Below, piece by piece: positions 16,330 to 25,333 of a stretch of DNA of 55,481 nt. The DNA lies in NCBI GenBank assembly GCA_944385535.1, contig CALWXR010000011.1:1-55481 (forward strand), written 5' to 3'. The position numbers were made by a program, and so were the translations under genes. This DNA is from an uncultured Oscillospiraceae bacterium (GTDB lineage Bacteria > Bacillota > Clostridia > Oscillospirales > Oscillospiraceae). The notes below the pieces were generated by a model. The model saw only the letters and a list, made by a program, of their open reading frames with translations, made no database searches and was not told the origin of the DNA. The stretch's first letter is position 1, and each line of letters begins with the position of its first letter.

Positions 16330-17064
16330 ATGTTAGAAAGAACAGAAATCATGGAGGCCGAACAGATCACAGAAGCCCAGGTCTGGGATGCCAGTGAAAT
16401 TCAGGAAGTGCCCCAGATCATGGAGCCGGAGCTTCGCACGGATGTACCCGGTATGGAAAAGGCAGTCGTCTATGGCGACCCCATCGCTCTGGGTGATATT
16501 CTGGATTTCCAGCAGGGCTTTGACAATCCCTACGGCGCTTTCGGCACCTGCGGCGAGACTTCTATTGCAAATATCTGCAAAATCGGCGGCAGAGAAGTGA
16601 CCGAGCCGGAAGTATTGGCCTACGCTATGGAAAATGGTCTTTGCATACCGGATGATCCCAAGTTTAAAGGCGGCGGAACCACCATCGGCAATCAGATTGC
16701 CCTGCTGGAGCATTTCGGCTTCCCCTCCCACTGTGAATTTTCCCAGGAAACCGCCACCCCGGAGCGTCTGGCTCAGGTGATCGAAGGTGGCCACGGTGTG
16801 CTGCTAGGTTTGAACTCCGGCGTTCTCCAGGAGCGAGAGTGGAAGGCCTACAACGTCGACGGAGAGATCACCGCTACCCATGCGGTGTGCCTGACCGGTA
16901 CGGTTTACTCCACAGATGGAGAACTCAAGGGCTTCTACCTGTGCGACAGCTCCGGCCAGAACCCGGATTCTGGCAGAACCTTTGTCCCCATCGATAAGTT
17001 CAATGCCTGCTATTCCAACCTGAAGGATTCCTTCGCAGTCATCACCGACGAGCCCATTCGTTAA
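16330..17064 (+). CDS. Papain/C39-like cysteine peptidase, copy 2
   Basis: The protein has 244 residues and is a close paralogue of the gene before it. The triad is C74 in GTCGETSIAN, H184 in ATHAVCLTG and D206 in YLCDSSG. The N-terminal block TDVPGMEKAVVYGDPIALGD is nearly identical to copy 1, while the region between Cys and His differs more, suggesting diverged substrate choice. The start at 16330 follows TTGAGGAGGA. A strong intrinsic terminator lies 12 bases after the stop, which closes this two-gene unit. Confidence 0.75.
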   Translation: MLERTEIMEAEQITEAQVWDASEIQEVPQIMEPELRTDVPGMEKAVVYGDPIALGDILDFQQGFDNPYGAFGTCGETSIANICKIGGREVTEPEVLAYAMENGLCIPDDPKFKGGGTTIGNQIALLEHFGFPSHCEFSQETATPERLAQVIEGGHGVLLGLNSGVLQEREWKAYNVDGEITATHAVCLTGTVYSTDGELKGFYLCDSSGQNPDSGRTFVPIDKFNACYSNLKDSFAVITDEPIR

Positions 17065-17075
17065 CGGAATATTGA

Positions 17076-17110
17076 GGGCGTGTTGCACGTAGGCAACACG
17101 CCCGTTCTTT
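17076..17110 (+). terminator. Intrinsic terminator after the C39-like pair
   Basis: GGGCGTGTTGC (17076-17086) and GCAACACGCCC (17093-17103) form a perfect 11-bp GC-rich stem with a 6-base loop, followed by GTTCTTT. It directly follows the second peptidase gene and precedes a new promoter. Confidence 0.8.
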
Positions 17111-17124
17111 AGTGAAAAAAGTTC

Positions 17125-17153
17125 TTGAATATATATAAATAATCAAATATAAT
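17125..17153 (+). promoter_or_regulatory. Strong sigma-A-type promoter
   Basis: TTGAAT (17125-17130) and TATAAT (17148-17153) are separated by exactly 17 bases, in an AT-rich context. Transcription would begin near 17160, about 30 bases before the chosen start codon at 17192. This is the best promoter in the window and starts the Hsp70/AAA+ part of the gene set. Confidence 0.75.
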
Positions 17154-17191
17154 AAAGTATTATAGTATGACTCTAAAGGGAGATGTTGCCT

Positions 17192-17722
17192 ATGGACTCC
17201 GTTTTACTGCTGAAAGTAGAGCAGGCCATTGCCCGCAGAGCTTCCAGGATGCCTGTTTACGATCAGCCTAGCCAGAAGGTAGATCCCCAGATCGCCCGGT
17301 TGATAGAGCAGAGGATGGTCCACGGGCAGAAGGAAGCCACCGTTTATGAAAAGGTACTGGAATATATCAAGCGGATGAACAACCCCGCTTTCTTCCGTAA
17401 AAACGGAGAGATTAAGGAATCCAGTTTTTATAAATATGCCTATATCGACAAATCCACTTGGAGCGAGCTTCGCTGGAACCTGGTGGTTCCCAAGAAAAAG
17501 ACCTTGCTGAAGTTGGTTATTGCCCTCCGGCTCAATGAGGAAGAGGCGGTGGACTTGATGCGGCGGGGATCAAACAGCTTTAACCCTAAAGATCTGCGGG
17601 ATCAGATTATTCTGGCTTTGATCGACATTCAGTGCTACAACCCATATGAGGTTTATGAGGTGCTGGAGGAGTACCGGCTTCACGGAAGCCAGAAGTTTGA
17701 GAATATTTACGATTCCAAATAA
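17192..17722 (+). CDS. Helical adaptor protein resembling macrodomain-linked HTH-like domains
   Basis: The protein has 176 residues. I chose ATG 17192 because AAAGGGAG at 17175-17182 is 9 bases upstream; the ATG at 17183 abuts it. Residues about 85-175 run from YIDKSTWSELRWNL through KKKTLLKLVIALRL and EEAVDLMRRG to a C-terminal tail. This closely resembles an XRE-like helical domain I know as a C-terminal extension of some Firmicutes macrodomain and conflict-related proteins. It may bind DNA or act as a protein-protein adaptor. As first gene after a strong promoter it could sense a signal or regulate this unit. Confidence 0.75.
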   Translation: MDSVLLLKVEQAIARRASRMPVYDQPSQKVDPQIARLIEQRMVHGQKEATVYEKVLEYIKRMNNPAFFRKNGEIKESSFYKYAYIDKSTWSELRWNLVVPKKKTLLKLVIALRLNEEEAVDLMRRGSNSFNPKDLRDQIILALIDIQCYNPYEVYEVLEEYRLHGSQKFENIYDSK

Positions 17723-17800
17723 TCTGCCATCAGCTGACCTTTTCTCTGTGAAAAAGGGATATACTGTATTTACGCAAATAATATCTGCGGAGGTGTATCT

Positions 17801-19165
17801 GTGAGACGCGTATTGAAAGTGAACAACATTCCCATCTGGAATCTGATGGATTTGCAGAGGGAGTTTTCCCCTATGGCAGTCTATGACCGGCTGCAGGATT
17901 TTTGCAGCTTTGCCAGGATTCACTGTGTTCCGCTGCCCCAGGTGTTGGAGGGCAAAGATCCTCCAGGCCTGTATACCGCCAAGTATTTCACCAAAAGCTT
18001 CTGGTACAGCATTCTAACCCGGCAGGAATGGCCTGAGGGTGTGGCATCCCCGGAAGAATGTATGGATACGCTCTTGCATCCGGTTTATGAGCAGGAGCTG
18101 GGCAGCAGCGAGGAGAATGCCCTTCAGGCGGAAGAAGAAAAGCAGAAACTCCTCCGGGAACGCATGGATGCTGCCATTTCTGAAAAACTAAAGCATATCG
18201 TCGAGTCCGCCGGTTTCACTGCCAATGCCCAGGATATCCGCAAGGCGGTGATCTTATTGGCAATCTGCCAGCTGGCGGAGGTGAATCCCCTGAAGCAGAG
18301 TTTCCGAAGTGTCCTGCCGACGGTTGTGCCCAGGTCCCAGCTGCAGCCCAAAGCGCAGTCCCAGCCGAATCCGCAGATGTCCATTACGGACTTCCCCTTT
18401 GATGAAACCGCTGTTCTGGCAGCAGCAGAAGAGCCTTACCGTTACTGGTACCATGAGGAACCGGAGCCCCAAAAGGGCTCGACCATCCATACGGTCTGCA
18501 TCAAGGCGCAGCCCGGTTCCCGGTCCAGTCAGGTGGTGAGCATTGCCCTTTTCAGCCAGTCCACAGGTCAGTGCATCCAGGAAATTACCCTGCAAAAGGG
18601 CGAATTTCGGTACTGCAATGTATCCTCCGGTAAAATCATTGGTTTCCTGCCGGATGCGGCGGTGTGTACAGATTTGTGCCTGACCCGGGATTCCTACACA
18701 GCGGACTATTACACCGTAGTTCCCAGGGACACGGATTCTTGGAAGCTGAATCAGAAAGGAATTACTATGGCGGCAGCCGGTTCCCAGCAGAATGGCTTCC
18801 TGCTTCTGATGGATGGCAAGGTCTCCACGGCCTTTTATAAGCCTGCCAAGGATTATATGGTGCAGCTGCAGTTTGATATGGTTATGACCCCTGTGGTGGA
18901 AATCCAGGTCACCGCCGACGGCAGCAGGCTGCTACTGGAGGATGGAACCGTTCTGTATAACGGAAGAAAGGAAAAAAACCGCTGTGTTACGCTTTCCGGC
19001 AGCCGTATCCCCCTGAAAGCCCTGAATGATCCCGCTGTATCCCAGTTGGTTCTGTCCGAGGAACGCGATGCCCTGGTGATCTTCCGGGAGAACCAGCAGC
19101 CCCGGGTCTGCTATGATAGCGCAAAGTTTAAGTTGAAAGCAAATCGCCATGTGCAGCTGCTGTAA
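17801..19165 (+). CDS. Unrecognised 454-residue protein
   Basis: The gene starts at GTG 17801, preceded by GGAGGTG. The first 150 residues are helical. Next comes a proline- and glutamine-rich linker (SQLQPKAQSQPNPQM, about 180-195), then a beta-rich C-terminal half with repeated short strands, such as VEIQVTADGSRLLLEDGT, that could be a propeller or beta sandwich. No enzyme motif, signal peptide or membrane span is seen. It is followed at 17 bases by the next gene, in a unit leading to the Hsp70-like and AAA+ ATPases, so a structural or substrate-binding role is plausible. Confidence 0.75.
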   Translation: MRRVLKVNNIPIWNLMDLQREFSPMAVYDRLQDFCSFARIHCVPLPQVLEGKDPPGLYTAKYFTKSFWYSILTRQEWPEGVASPEECMDTLLHPVYEQELGSSEENALQAEEEKQKLLRERMDAAISEKLKHIVESAGFTANAQDIRKAVILLAICQLAEVNPLKQSFRSVLPTVVPRSQLQPKAQSQPNPQMSITDFPFDETAVLAAAEEPYRYWYHEEPEPQKGSTIHTVCIKAQPGSRSSQVVSIALFSQSTGQCIQEITLQKGEFRYCNVSSGKIIGFLPDAAVCTDLCLTRDSYTADYYTVVPRDTDSWKLNQKGITMAAAGSQQNGFLLLMDGKVSTAFYKPAKDYMVQLQFDMVMTPVVEIQVTADGSRLLLEDGTVLYNGRKEKNRCVTLSGSRIPLKALNDPAVSQLVLSEERDALVIFRENQQPRVCYDSAKFKLKANRHVQLL

Positions 19166-19182
19166 GAAAGGCAGGTTAATCC

Positions 19183-20091
19183 ATGGATATTAAACAAAAA
19201 TTTGTGGATGGTATTCAGGAGAAATTCAGGAGTACTCCTCGCTCTAGCGGCAGTCTGATCCCATACAGCCGCGGTGAAAGCAATACCAATCCGCCTCAAA
19301 AACCCCAAAACACCATCAAGCCCAGCCTTATCAGAAAATGTCTGAAAAAAATCGACGCTTTGTACAACATGGAAGACAACACCCCCTACGGCCAATGGCT
19401 GAAAGAATGTGCGGAACTGAAAGCCCAGTTGCCCACTCTTCGGGCAGCCGGAGAAGATGCACAGAAGGTTTTGGGGATCTACTATCAGCCCGGCAGAATC
19501 CGGGATACCTTAAACAAGCTGAATGCCTTTGCTGAGCGTGTCAACACTGCTTCCAATCCGGAGATTGCCAGAATCAAGGGCTATAACAATTACTGCTTCC
19601 TGCTGATGCATGATGTGGATGCTCTTCGGCAGGTGTCCATTTCCGAGCCGGAACTGGTTCAGGCCGATCCAAAGGCAGTAGAAGCCCTGCTTGCGGAGGA
19701 ATGTGCGCAGATGGAGATGTGGAGAGGGCTTCCTGAAATCCGACAGCTCTGCCGTGAGATGTTGGAACGCCTAGAGCGCGGGGATCGGTTCCTTAAGCCG
19801 GATCTGTGGTCCATGCAGCGCATTACACTTACTTTGGAATCACTGGAAGCACTATCGAATCCGCCCACCCAGGAAATGATTGACCGGCTGGAATCCATGC
19901 GGAATCAAAACAAAACACTTCGGGAGAATATCCGCCAAGCACGGGAAATCCAGCAGCGGCTGCTGCCTGTGCTGACCGAAAACTGGTTCCGACGGTTGGA
20001 TCCGGAAATCGAGGACAATCCAATCAATCAGATGGATGTTGAGCAAATTCAGCTTCTTTACCGGGAAGCTCTAACAGGCTTGATCGAATGA
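19183..20091 (+). CDS. Unrecognised all-helical 302-residue protein
   Basis: A disordered, proline-rich N-terminus (to about residue 45) precedes a long helical body with heptad-like stretches, such as LESMRNQNKTLRENIRQAREIQ near 245-266. No catalytic motif is seen. Its position immediately before the Hsp70-like gene would suit a cochaperone or nucleotide-exchange partner, but no J-domain HPD or GrpE signature is present, so this is only context. Confidence 0.7.
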   Translation: MDIKQKFVDGIQEKFRSTPRSSGSLIPYSRGESNTNPPQKPQNTIKPSLIRKCLKKIDALYNMEDNTPYGQWLKECAELKAQLPTLRAAGEDAQKVLGIYYQPGRIRDTLNKLNAFAERVNTASNPEIARIKGYNNYCFLLMHDVDALRQVSISEPELVQADPKAVEALLAEECAQMEMWRGLPEIRQLCREMLERLERGDRFLKPDLWSMQRITLTLESLEALSNPPTQEMIDRLESMRNQNKTLRENIRQAREIQQRLLPVLTENWFRRLDPEIEDNPINQMDVEQIQLLYREALTGLIE

Positions 20092-20125
20092 TTCGAAAAA
20101 CAGAAAGAAAGACAGGTAAAGACTT

Positions 20126-22183
20126 ATGGCAAACAAAGTGATCGGCATGGACTTGGGTCACTGCGAAACCGCAGCGGCCTTTCCCCATAAAAACGGAGAT
20201 AAGAACGAAGTAAAGACCCTGGTAGTTAATGATGGCAATGGTAACGTGGGCTTAAGCCAGATCATTCTGACCTTCTCCCAGATGCAGGCATTGAAGGGAC
20301 ATAAGTATCCCGACTTTGACTTGCTTAAGAAGATTGCCCCCTTCCGGATTGGCGAGTTGCCCTCCTATGTGCCTGACGGTGAGCGGTTCTTCTACTTTAA
20401 GGTTGCTCCCAAGGATTTTCTCAAGCCTTGCGGAAACACCCCCACGGCCAAAAACTGTGGCATTACCCATGCCATGGTCATGGCATGCTATATTTATGCG
20501 GTGGTGGACAATATTATCAAGTACAATCCCGGAGATCTTACGGAAGCAGACCGCGCCCATACCATGTTGCTGATCGGCTGCCCCACCACTTCCGACTGGA
20601 CCAGCGCAAAGGAAAAGAATGAGTATGCAAAGCTTGCAAAAATTGCCACTGGCGTGGAATCCGTGGAGATTATCCCGGAATCCCGGGCTGCCATGTTCAG
20701 CAGTGTGGGCGGCGGTGTTACCAATATCTCTGCCGCTGACGGCGCTGCGGTCTTTGATTTCGGTTCCTCCACTGCTGACTGTACATATATGCTTCTGGGC
20801 AGAAAAATTCTGGAATTCAGCTGGGCCTTGGGCGCTTCCGAGGTAGAACGTCAGATGACTCGGGAAGCGCTGGAGGGAGCCATTCAGCTAAACGGTCCAT
20901 TCACCCCGGACATCGCTATGCTGGCTGATAATGACGCAGAACTGCGGGCACTGAAACAGAAATACTACGATAAACTACTCCCTCCCAAGGGTTATCCCTT
21001 CGTCTGCTCCTTCAGCGAGGATGTGGACCATTTGGTGAAGATCCATAAGAACTTCATGGATAAAGTCACAGGTCAGCGGAAATTCCAAATCAACTGCGAC
21101 AGTGTAACCCTGCGCGACGGAAGCTGGCAGGATCATTGTCGGGCCTTCTATCAGGAAGCAAAGAATCGCATCGGCAAGGCGTTCTACAATGTTTATAGGG
21201 CTGACGGTAGCCTGGAAAAGCGTCAGTGCACCCTGAATACTATCGTCCTTACCGGCGGCGCCAGTAAAATGGACTTCATCGAGGAAATCTGCCGGGAAGT
21301 GTTCCCGGAGAAGAACATTAAGATTGTACGCAATGTCATCAACCCCTCTCACACGGTTTCCAACGGTTTAGGCTGGGTCTCCATTGCCGATGAAAACCTG
21401 GAAAGCTGCAAGGCAGCAGCAAAGAAGGAGCTCCTTGCTGTCCACCAAAATACACCCAAGGCACTGGCAGATGCCATCTCCGATAAACTATTTCAGCTAC
21501 TCAGTTCCATTGCAGTGGAGCTGACCAAGCGTTGGGCAGATGCGCCGGGTGATGAAATGACCATCGAAACCCTGCAGCAATGGCTAGATAATGCCACCAA
21601 GGATCCCAAGGTCATGCAGAAAATGGAAACAATCTGCGAAACGTGTCTGAATGCATGGAAGAAGACATTGTCCTCCGGTATGGAAAAAGCCGTGAATGCC
21701 CAGACTCAGATGCTGTATTCCGCCAATGTTTCCCAAAACCTGATTCTTCCCAGCGATATTTGGCAGAGTCTGAGCACACAGTCTATGAACCTGAATCAGA
21801 TGGATATGCATTCTCTGCTGAAAAAAATCGACTTTGGCAATCTTGCCAACCAAATCGGCAAGTTCATAGTCAAGGCAGTCATCTGGGTGGCTGGCGCTAT
21901 GCTTGCCCCGGAAACTTTCGGTATTTCGCTACTTGTTGCATGGGTTGCCACTATGTTTACAGATGAAGCCATGTCGGATCGGGATTTGAAAAAGCCTAGG
22001 AGACGCGCTCAACGCCAAAACCTGGCAGGAAGGATTCGCGGCGAGCTTGCAAAATCCAAGAATGAAATTATGAAGAACTTCAATGAAGCGTTCGCTTCAC
22101 AGACTTCCTCCTTTGAAGCTGTTGTGGACTCCACGCTGGATATTGCCTTTAAAATCGTCACGCTGCAGCGTTTTGAGCTTTGA
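20126..22183 (+). CDS. Hsp70/actin-fold ATPase
   Basis: The protein has 685 residues. Three nucleotide-binding signatures of the actin/Hsp70 fold are present: phosphate-1 GMDLGHCETA at the start, phosphate-2 AVFDFGSSTADCT near 210, and the adenosine motif IVLTGGASKMDF near 375. The canonical DnaK substrate domain is absent. Instead the C-terminal 270 residues are helical, with a hydrophobic segment near 585-615 (IVKAVIWVAGAMLA) that may touch the membrane, and a basic stretch KKPRRRAQRQ. It is therefore a specialised member, comparable in idea to SrfB-type Hsp70-like proteins that occur with dynamin-like partners. It is followed 9 bases later by the AAA+ gene. Confidence 0.8.
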   Translation: MANKVIGMDLGHCETAAAFPHKNGDKNEVKTLVVNDGNGNVGLSQIILTFSQMQALKGHKYPDFDLLKKIAPFRIGELPSYVPDGERFFYFKVAPKDFLKPCGNTPTAKNCGITHAMVMACYIYAVVDNIIKYNPGDLTEADRAHTMLLIGCPTTSDWTSAKEKNEYAKLAKIATGVESVEIIPESRAAMFSSVGGGVTNISAADGAAVFDFGSSTADCTYMLLGRKILEFSWALGASEVERQMTREALEGAIQLNGPFTPDIAMLADNDAELRALKQKYYDKLLPPKGYPFVCSFSEDVDHLVKIHKNFMDKVTGQRKFQINCDSVTLRDGSWQDHCRAFYQEAKNRIGKAFYNVYRADGSLEKRQCTLNTIVLTGGASKMDFIEEICREVFPEKNIKIVRNVINPSHTVSNGLGWVSIADENLESCKAAAKKELLAVHQNTPKALADAISDKLFQLLSSIAVELTKRWADAPGDEMTIETLQQWLDNATKDPKVMQKMETICETCLNAWKKTLSSGMEKAVNAQTQMLYSANVSQNLILPSDIWQSLSTQSMNLNQMDMHSLLKKIDFGNLANQIGKFIVKAVIWVAGAMLAPETFGISLLVAWVATMFTDEAMSDRDLKKPRRRAQRQNLAGRIRGELAKSKNEIMKNFNEAFASQTSSFEAVVDSTLDIAFKIVTLQRFEL

Positions 22184-22192
22184 GGATTGTCT

Positions 22193-24082
22193 ATGGCCAG
22201 CAATGTAATTGACAAGCTGCTTCAACAGTGCCGTAAGGCTCTGCTGGGCGGCGTACCCATCGTGTATATCAAGACAGATTCCCCGATTTTGATGCGGGAT
22301 CTGGTGGAGAACCGGGAGAATCCTCTGGTGGTTCCAATCGGTGTATCCACTCAGGATCCCTATTCTCACCGACCCATTGTGGACTGGCTCCGGGACGGCA
22401 AAGATATCCGTAAACGGGTGTACAATATTAAGCCGGATACGCTACCGGATCTAAAAAGCCAGCTTTTCTACCCCTTCCTGTGGACCTATAAGGTGGGAGG
22501 AGCAGGAGATGCCAGCATTTTCTCCGCTATGGAGAAGTTTATTTTGGCACGTGAGGATCCGGATCACCATTCCTGGGGAATGCTCCAGAGCAGCGTGGTA
22601 TTGCTCTATGGTGCTGAGGTGAACCTGCCTAACACCCTGCGTCCTTATACAGAGATCATCGAAGTGGCCTACCCCGAGGAAGCCGAGATTCGGGATATTG
22701 TGATTTCGGAATCCGGTGCTGACGAGATTTTGATAAAAAATGAGGCACTTCTGAACCGGCTTTGCACATTGTTCTTGGGCTTCTCCACAGAAGAAATCGT
22801 CACCACGATGCAGAAGATTGTGGCGCTGACATCCTTTGAAGAATTTGACAAAGTGGAAAAGCAGATCTTCGCCCGGAAACGACAGAAGCTGGAGGGCGGT
22901 CTGCTGGAATTTGTGGCAGACAAGGGCAGGATCGGCGGTATGGATTCCTTCCGGCAGTGGCTGGAGAGCCAAATTGATCCTTTGAAAAATGCCAACACCT
23001 ACAAGCGCAGGCTGGGTACCATGCCTCCCAAAGGGGTGCTGCTGTGCGGCATTCCCGGCTGCGGCAAGTCGGAAGCTGCCAAATTCACAGCTGATAAATT
23101 AGGTCTGCCATTGCTTAAAATGGATGTGGGCAGTCTGATGGATAAGTACCAGGGCAACTCTGAATTGAAAATGCGTTCCGCCCTCCGCCTGGCAGAGTCC
23201 ATGGCGCCTTGTGTACTATGGATTGACGAGCTGGAAAAGGGCTTCTCCGGCGCCAGCGGCAGCGATGACAATGCCTCCTTCAAGCGCATGTTCGGATATA
23301 TGCTGGGCTGGATGCAGGATGTGAAGGTGCCCTGTTTCATCTTCGCCACGGCTAACAACATCGGTGGTTTGCCCAAGGAATTTTTCCGCTCCGGCCGTTT
23401 CGATGCCCTGTATGCCGTGTATCTGCCTACCCGGGAAGAATGCATCAGTATCTTCCGTTCTTCTATGGAGCGGGCAGTGGGCAACATCGCCAGGGCGAAG
23501 GATATACCGGTGGAACAGGTATGTCTGTTCCGAGAGGACTGCTTTGAAGAAAGTTGTCTTGGAGCCGTCATCGATACCAAGCTGGTCCGTCCCGACGGTA
23601 CCCCCAGAATCGTCATCGGTGCAGACATCCAGAAAATTGTCAATGTAGCCCTGCGTTCCCTGATGGATAACCAGCCCATCGGTGCAGGCATCTGGCGCAA
23701 GGCTCTTTGCAAGGCTGCGGATGAGTGCAGCGTCTACGGCGACGGCGAGGAAAATGTGGACAGCATTGCCGTCAGCTATTGCCGCATGCTGCGCAAAAAC
23801 TTCATTCCCACCGCCAACACGGTGCTCTTTGACACCAGGGATTATGTGGTCAGCAATCTGACCGCCTATGAGCAACTGCTTCGTAAGCCTACCGGAGCAA
23901 TGTCTGAGGAAGAATTCCAGGAACATCAGGAAATGCTTAATAGCTGCCGGATACTGCAAAGAAGACAAAATCCTCCTTCCAACAGCTATGACAGCGCGGT
24001 TTATGAATATCTGTTTGAACGGATCAATCAGGTTGCCCTGCCTCTGGAGCGTCACGAGCGGGAACAGCTGATTGTCCGCTAG
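22193..24082 (+). CDS. AAA+ ATPase, Ycf46/FtsH-like core
   Basis: The protein has 629 residues. The start is ATG 22193, with GAGG placed 7 bases upstream. The N-terminal 250 residues form the divergent region typical of Ycf46-like ATPases (VPIVYIKTDSPILMRDL near the start). The AAA core has Walker A GIPGCGKSE (about 286), Walker B VLWIDELEKGF (about 341), sensor 1 FATANN and an arginine-finger region FFRSGRFD. It should form hexamers that unfold or remodel proteins. No peptidase domain is fused, but an HExxH gene with an N-terminal membrane anchor comes next, so a split FtsH-like machine is conceivable (inference). Confidence 0.85.
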   Translation: MASNVIDKLLQQCRKALLGGVPIVYIKTDSPILMRDLVENRENPLVVPIGVSTQDPYSHRPIVDWLRDGKDIRKRVYNIKPDTLPDLKSQLFYPFLWTYKVGGAGDASIFSAMEKFILAREDPDHHSWGMLQSSVVLLYGAEVNLPNTLRPYTEIIEVAYPEEAEIRDIVISESGADEILIKNEALLNRLCTLFLGFSTEEIVTTMQKIVALTSFEEFDKVEKQIFARKRQKLEGGLLEFVADKGRIGGMDSFRQWLESQIDPLKNANTYKRRLGTMPPKGVLLCGIPGCGKSEAAKFTADKLGLPLLKMDVGSLMDKYQGNSELKMRSALRLAESMAPCVLWIDELEKGFSGASGSDDNASFKRMFGYMLGWMQDVKVPCFIFATANNIGGLPKEFFRSGRFDALYAVYLPTREECISIFRSSMERAVGNIARAKDIPVEQVCLFREDCFEESCLGAVIDTKLVRPDGTPRIVIGADIQKIVNVALRSLMDNQPIGAGIWRKALCKAADECSVYGDGEENVDSIAVSYCRMLRKNFIPTANTVLFDTRDYVVSNLTAYEQLLRKPTGAMSEEEFQEHQEMLNSCRILQRRQNPPSNSYDSAVYEYLFERINQVALPLERHEREQLIVR

Positions 24083-24141
24083 TTGAAACTAAAAACACAG
24101 CAGAAAGGAGCGGTGGCGGAAGACTCCGTCACAACAATCGT

Positions 24142-24786
24142 ATGCTTGAATCAATCATCATTACCGCCCTGATCAGTGTGGGTTTAGGGCTGGTTTGCGG
24201 TGTGATCGAAGGACTCATGGAGCGCTGGGGGCAGCGCAGCTTACCGGAAGCTGCCCAGGTAGAAATGAGTGAAACCGACCAGCAGATGATCCAGGAAAGC
24301 CAGCAGCTGATCCAGGAGTGTTTCGGCGAAAACGCCACAGAAACCCTCCGGGCAGCCAGCAATATTGAGCGGATCAACCTGATGAATGAATTTGCCCAGC
24401 GGCTGGCCCAGTTGTATGACCTGGACATTGATGTGGACGTGGTCATTCAGAATGCCAACAATCAGGGTGCTTACAACTGGGGCACCAAAAAAGCGGTGTT
24501 CAACATCATTCTCCTGACAGTGGATGCGGATAGTCCCCATTTTGAGGCCTGCGTTCGTGAAACACTGGACACCATCATCCACGAGCTGCGCCACGCGGTC
24601 CAACATAAGGCAATTGAGCAGGACGGCTACTGGAATGTATCCGAGGAAAGACGAGTTGCCTGGGCCAATAACATGGCACCCGGCAACTACATCCGTGCCA
24701 GCGTGGACTATAAGGGTTATGTGAACCAGCCCATTGAGGCAGACTCCGCCACATTTGCGGCACAGGTATTGCAGGGGGTGCATTGA
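24142..24786 (+). CDS. Membrane-anchored HExxH metallopeptidase-like protein
   Basis: The protein has 214 residues. A hydrophobic N-terminal anchor (residues 4-25, SIIITALISVGLGLVCGVIE) is followed by a helical region and the zincin motif HELRHAVQ (H147, E148, H151), with E199 in PIEADSATF as likely third ligand. It is a distant paralogue of the three peptidases at 3448-5776, which lack the anchor. The AAAGGAG site at 24104-24110 is 32 bases from the start, and a 19-residue GTG frame (24113-24172) begins just after it. Translation may be coupled through that leader. The small partner gene follows at 24789. Confidence 0.75.
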   Translation: MLESIIITALISVGLGLVCGVIEGLMERWGQRSLPEAAQVEMSETDQQMIQESQQLIQECFGENATETLRAASNIERINLMNEFAQRLAQLYDLDIDVDVVIQNANNQGAYNWGTKKAVFNIILLTVDADSPHFEACVRETLDTIIHELRHAVQHKAIEQDGYWNVSEERRVAWANNMAPGNYIRASVDYKGYVNQPIEADSATFAAQVLQGVH

Positions 24787-24788
24787 TT

Positions 24789-25190
24789 ATGAAGCTGTCA
24801 TTTCAGGAATTTGAAAACATTCTTTTGCATGATGACTATACCGTTAAGGAAATCCGACATCTGTTTAACGTGGTAAAGAAAATGGACAAGGAGTCCCGGC
24901 TGTGGGTCATCAAGTGGATTCTATTTGGAGAATATCCCAACGATGAGGTCGAGGGCGTTACCATTCAGGAGCTGGTGAACGATTTGGGCTATAAGCCTAT
25001 GAATGCCTTCATCGTTCTGGATTGGCTGAAAACCGATCCAGATACTGCCAAGTATTTTATTTTGAAAACCAGCCATTCTCAGGATCCCAGTGAACAGATC
25101 GGCCATGAGATGCTGGATTTCCTCCAGAGCCGAAATATCCATCAGTCCCCTGTCATGCTGGAGCAGACCGATACGGATGTAATTGAATAA
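24789..25190 (+). CDS. Peptidase-partner protein (LDWL family, copy 2)
   Basis: This is a 133-residue helical, acidic protein starting two bases after the peptidase stop. The segment NAFIVLDWLKTDPDTAKYFI matches the C-terminus of the 91-residue protein at 4808. Both follow an HExxH gene directly. This recurrence of a peptidase plus small partner is the main clue to function. The longer copy adds about 40 residues at each end. No known family is recognised. The unit is closed by a terminator at 25203. Confidence 0.7.
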   Translation: MKLSFQEFENILLHDDYTVKEIRHLFNVVKKMDKESRLWVIKWILFGEYPNDEVEGVTIQELVNDLGYKPMNAFIVLDWLKTDPDTAKYFILKTSHSQDPSEQIGHEMLDFLQSRNIHQSPVMLEQTDTDVIE

Positions 25191-25202
25191 TCCATAATAA
25201 TT

Positions 25203-25260
25203 GCTGCGCAGCATCCGCCGTCATATTTCTTTGTGGATTGCTGTGCAGCTTTGTTTTTTC
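25203..25260 (+). terminator. Intrinsic terminator after the Hsp70/AAA+ unit
   Basis: GCTGCGCAGCATCC (25203-25216) pairs with GGATTGCTGTGCAGC (25235-25249) with one bulge and one G-U pair. It is followed by TTTGTTTTTTC. The loop is long (18 bases), but the GC-rich stem plus T-run make it a good rho-independent terminator. Confidence 0.65.
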
Positions 25261-25299
25261 TGCTATTAACAGAGCTTTTTTACCCAATATGGCTTATAC

Positions 25300-25305
25300 T
25301 ATAAT
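25300..25305 (+). promoter_or_regulatory. -10 box of the membrane-protein/EcsC unit
   Basis: TATAAT lies 29 bases before the start codon at 25334, just after the terminator. A weak TTTTTA -35 candidate sits at 25277-25282 with 17-base spacing. A strong GGAGGT ribosome site follows at 25321-25326. Confidence 0.5.
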
Positions 25306-25333
25306 CATAGAAACTGATACGGAGGTATTAACT

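Noticed and set aside
15565-17064. Bacteriocin ABC transporter peptidase (true C39)
   Set aside because: There is no membrane domain or ABC domain, and no small double-glycine precursor gene nearby.
24113-24172. Separate 19-residue GTG-start gene before the anchored peptidase
   Set aside because: It has a good ribosome site but overlaps the peptidase start and shows no protein character. I mention it only as a possible leader.
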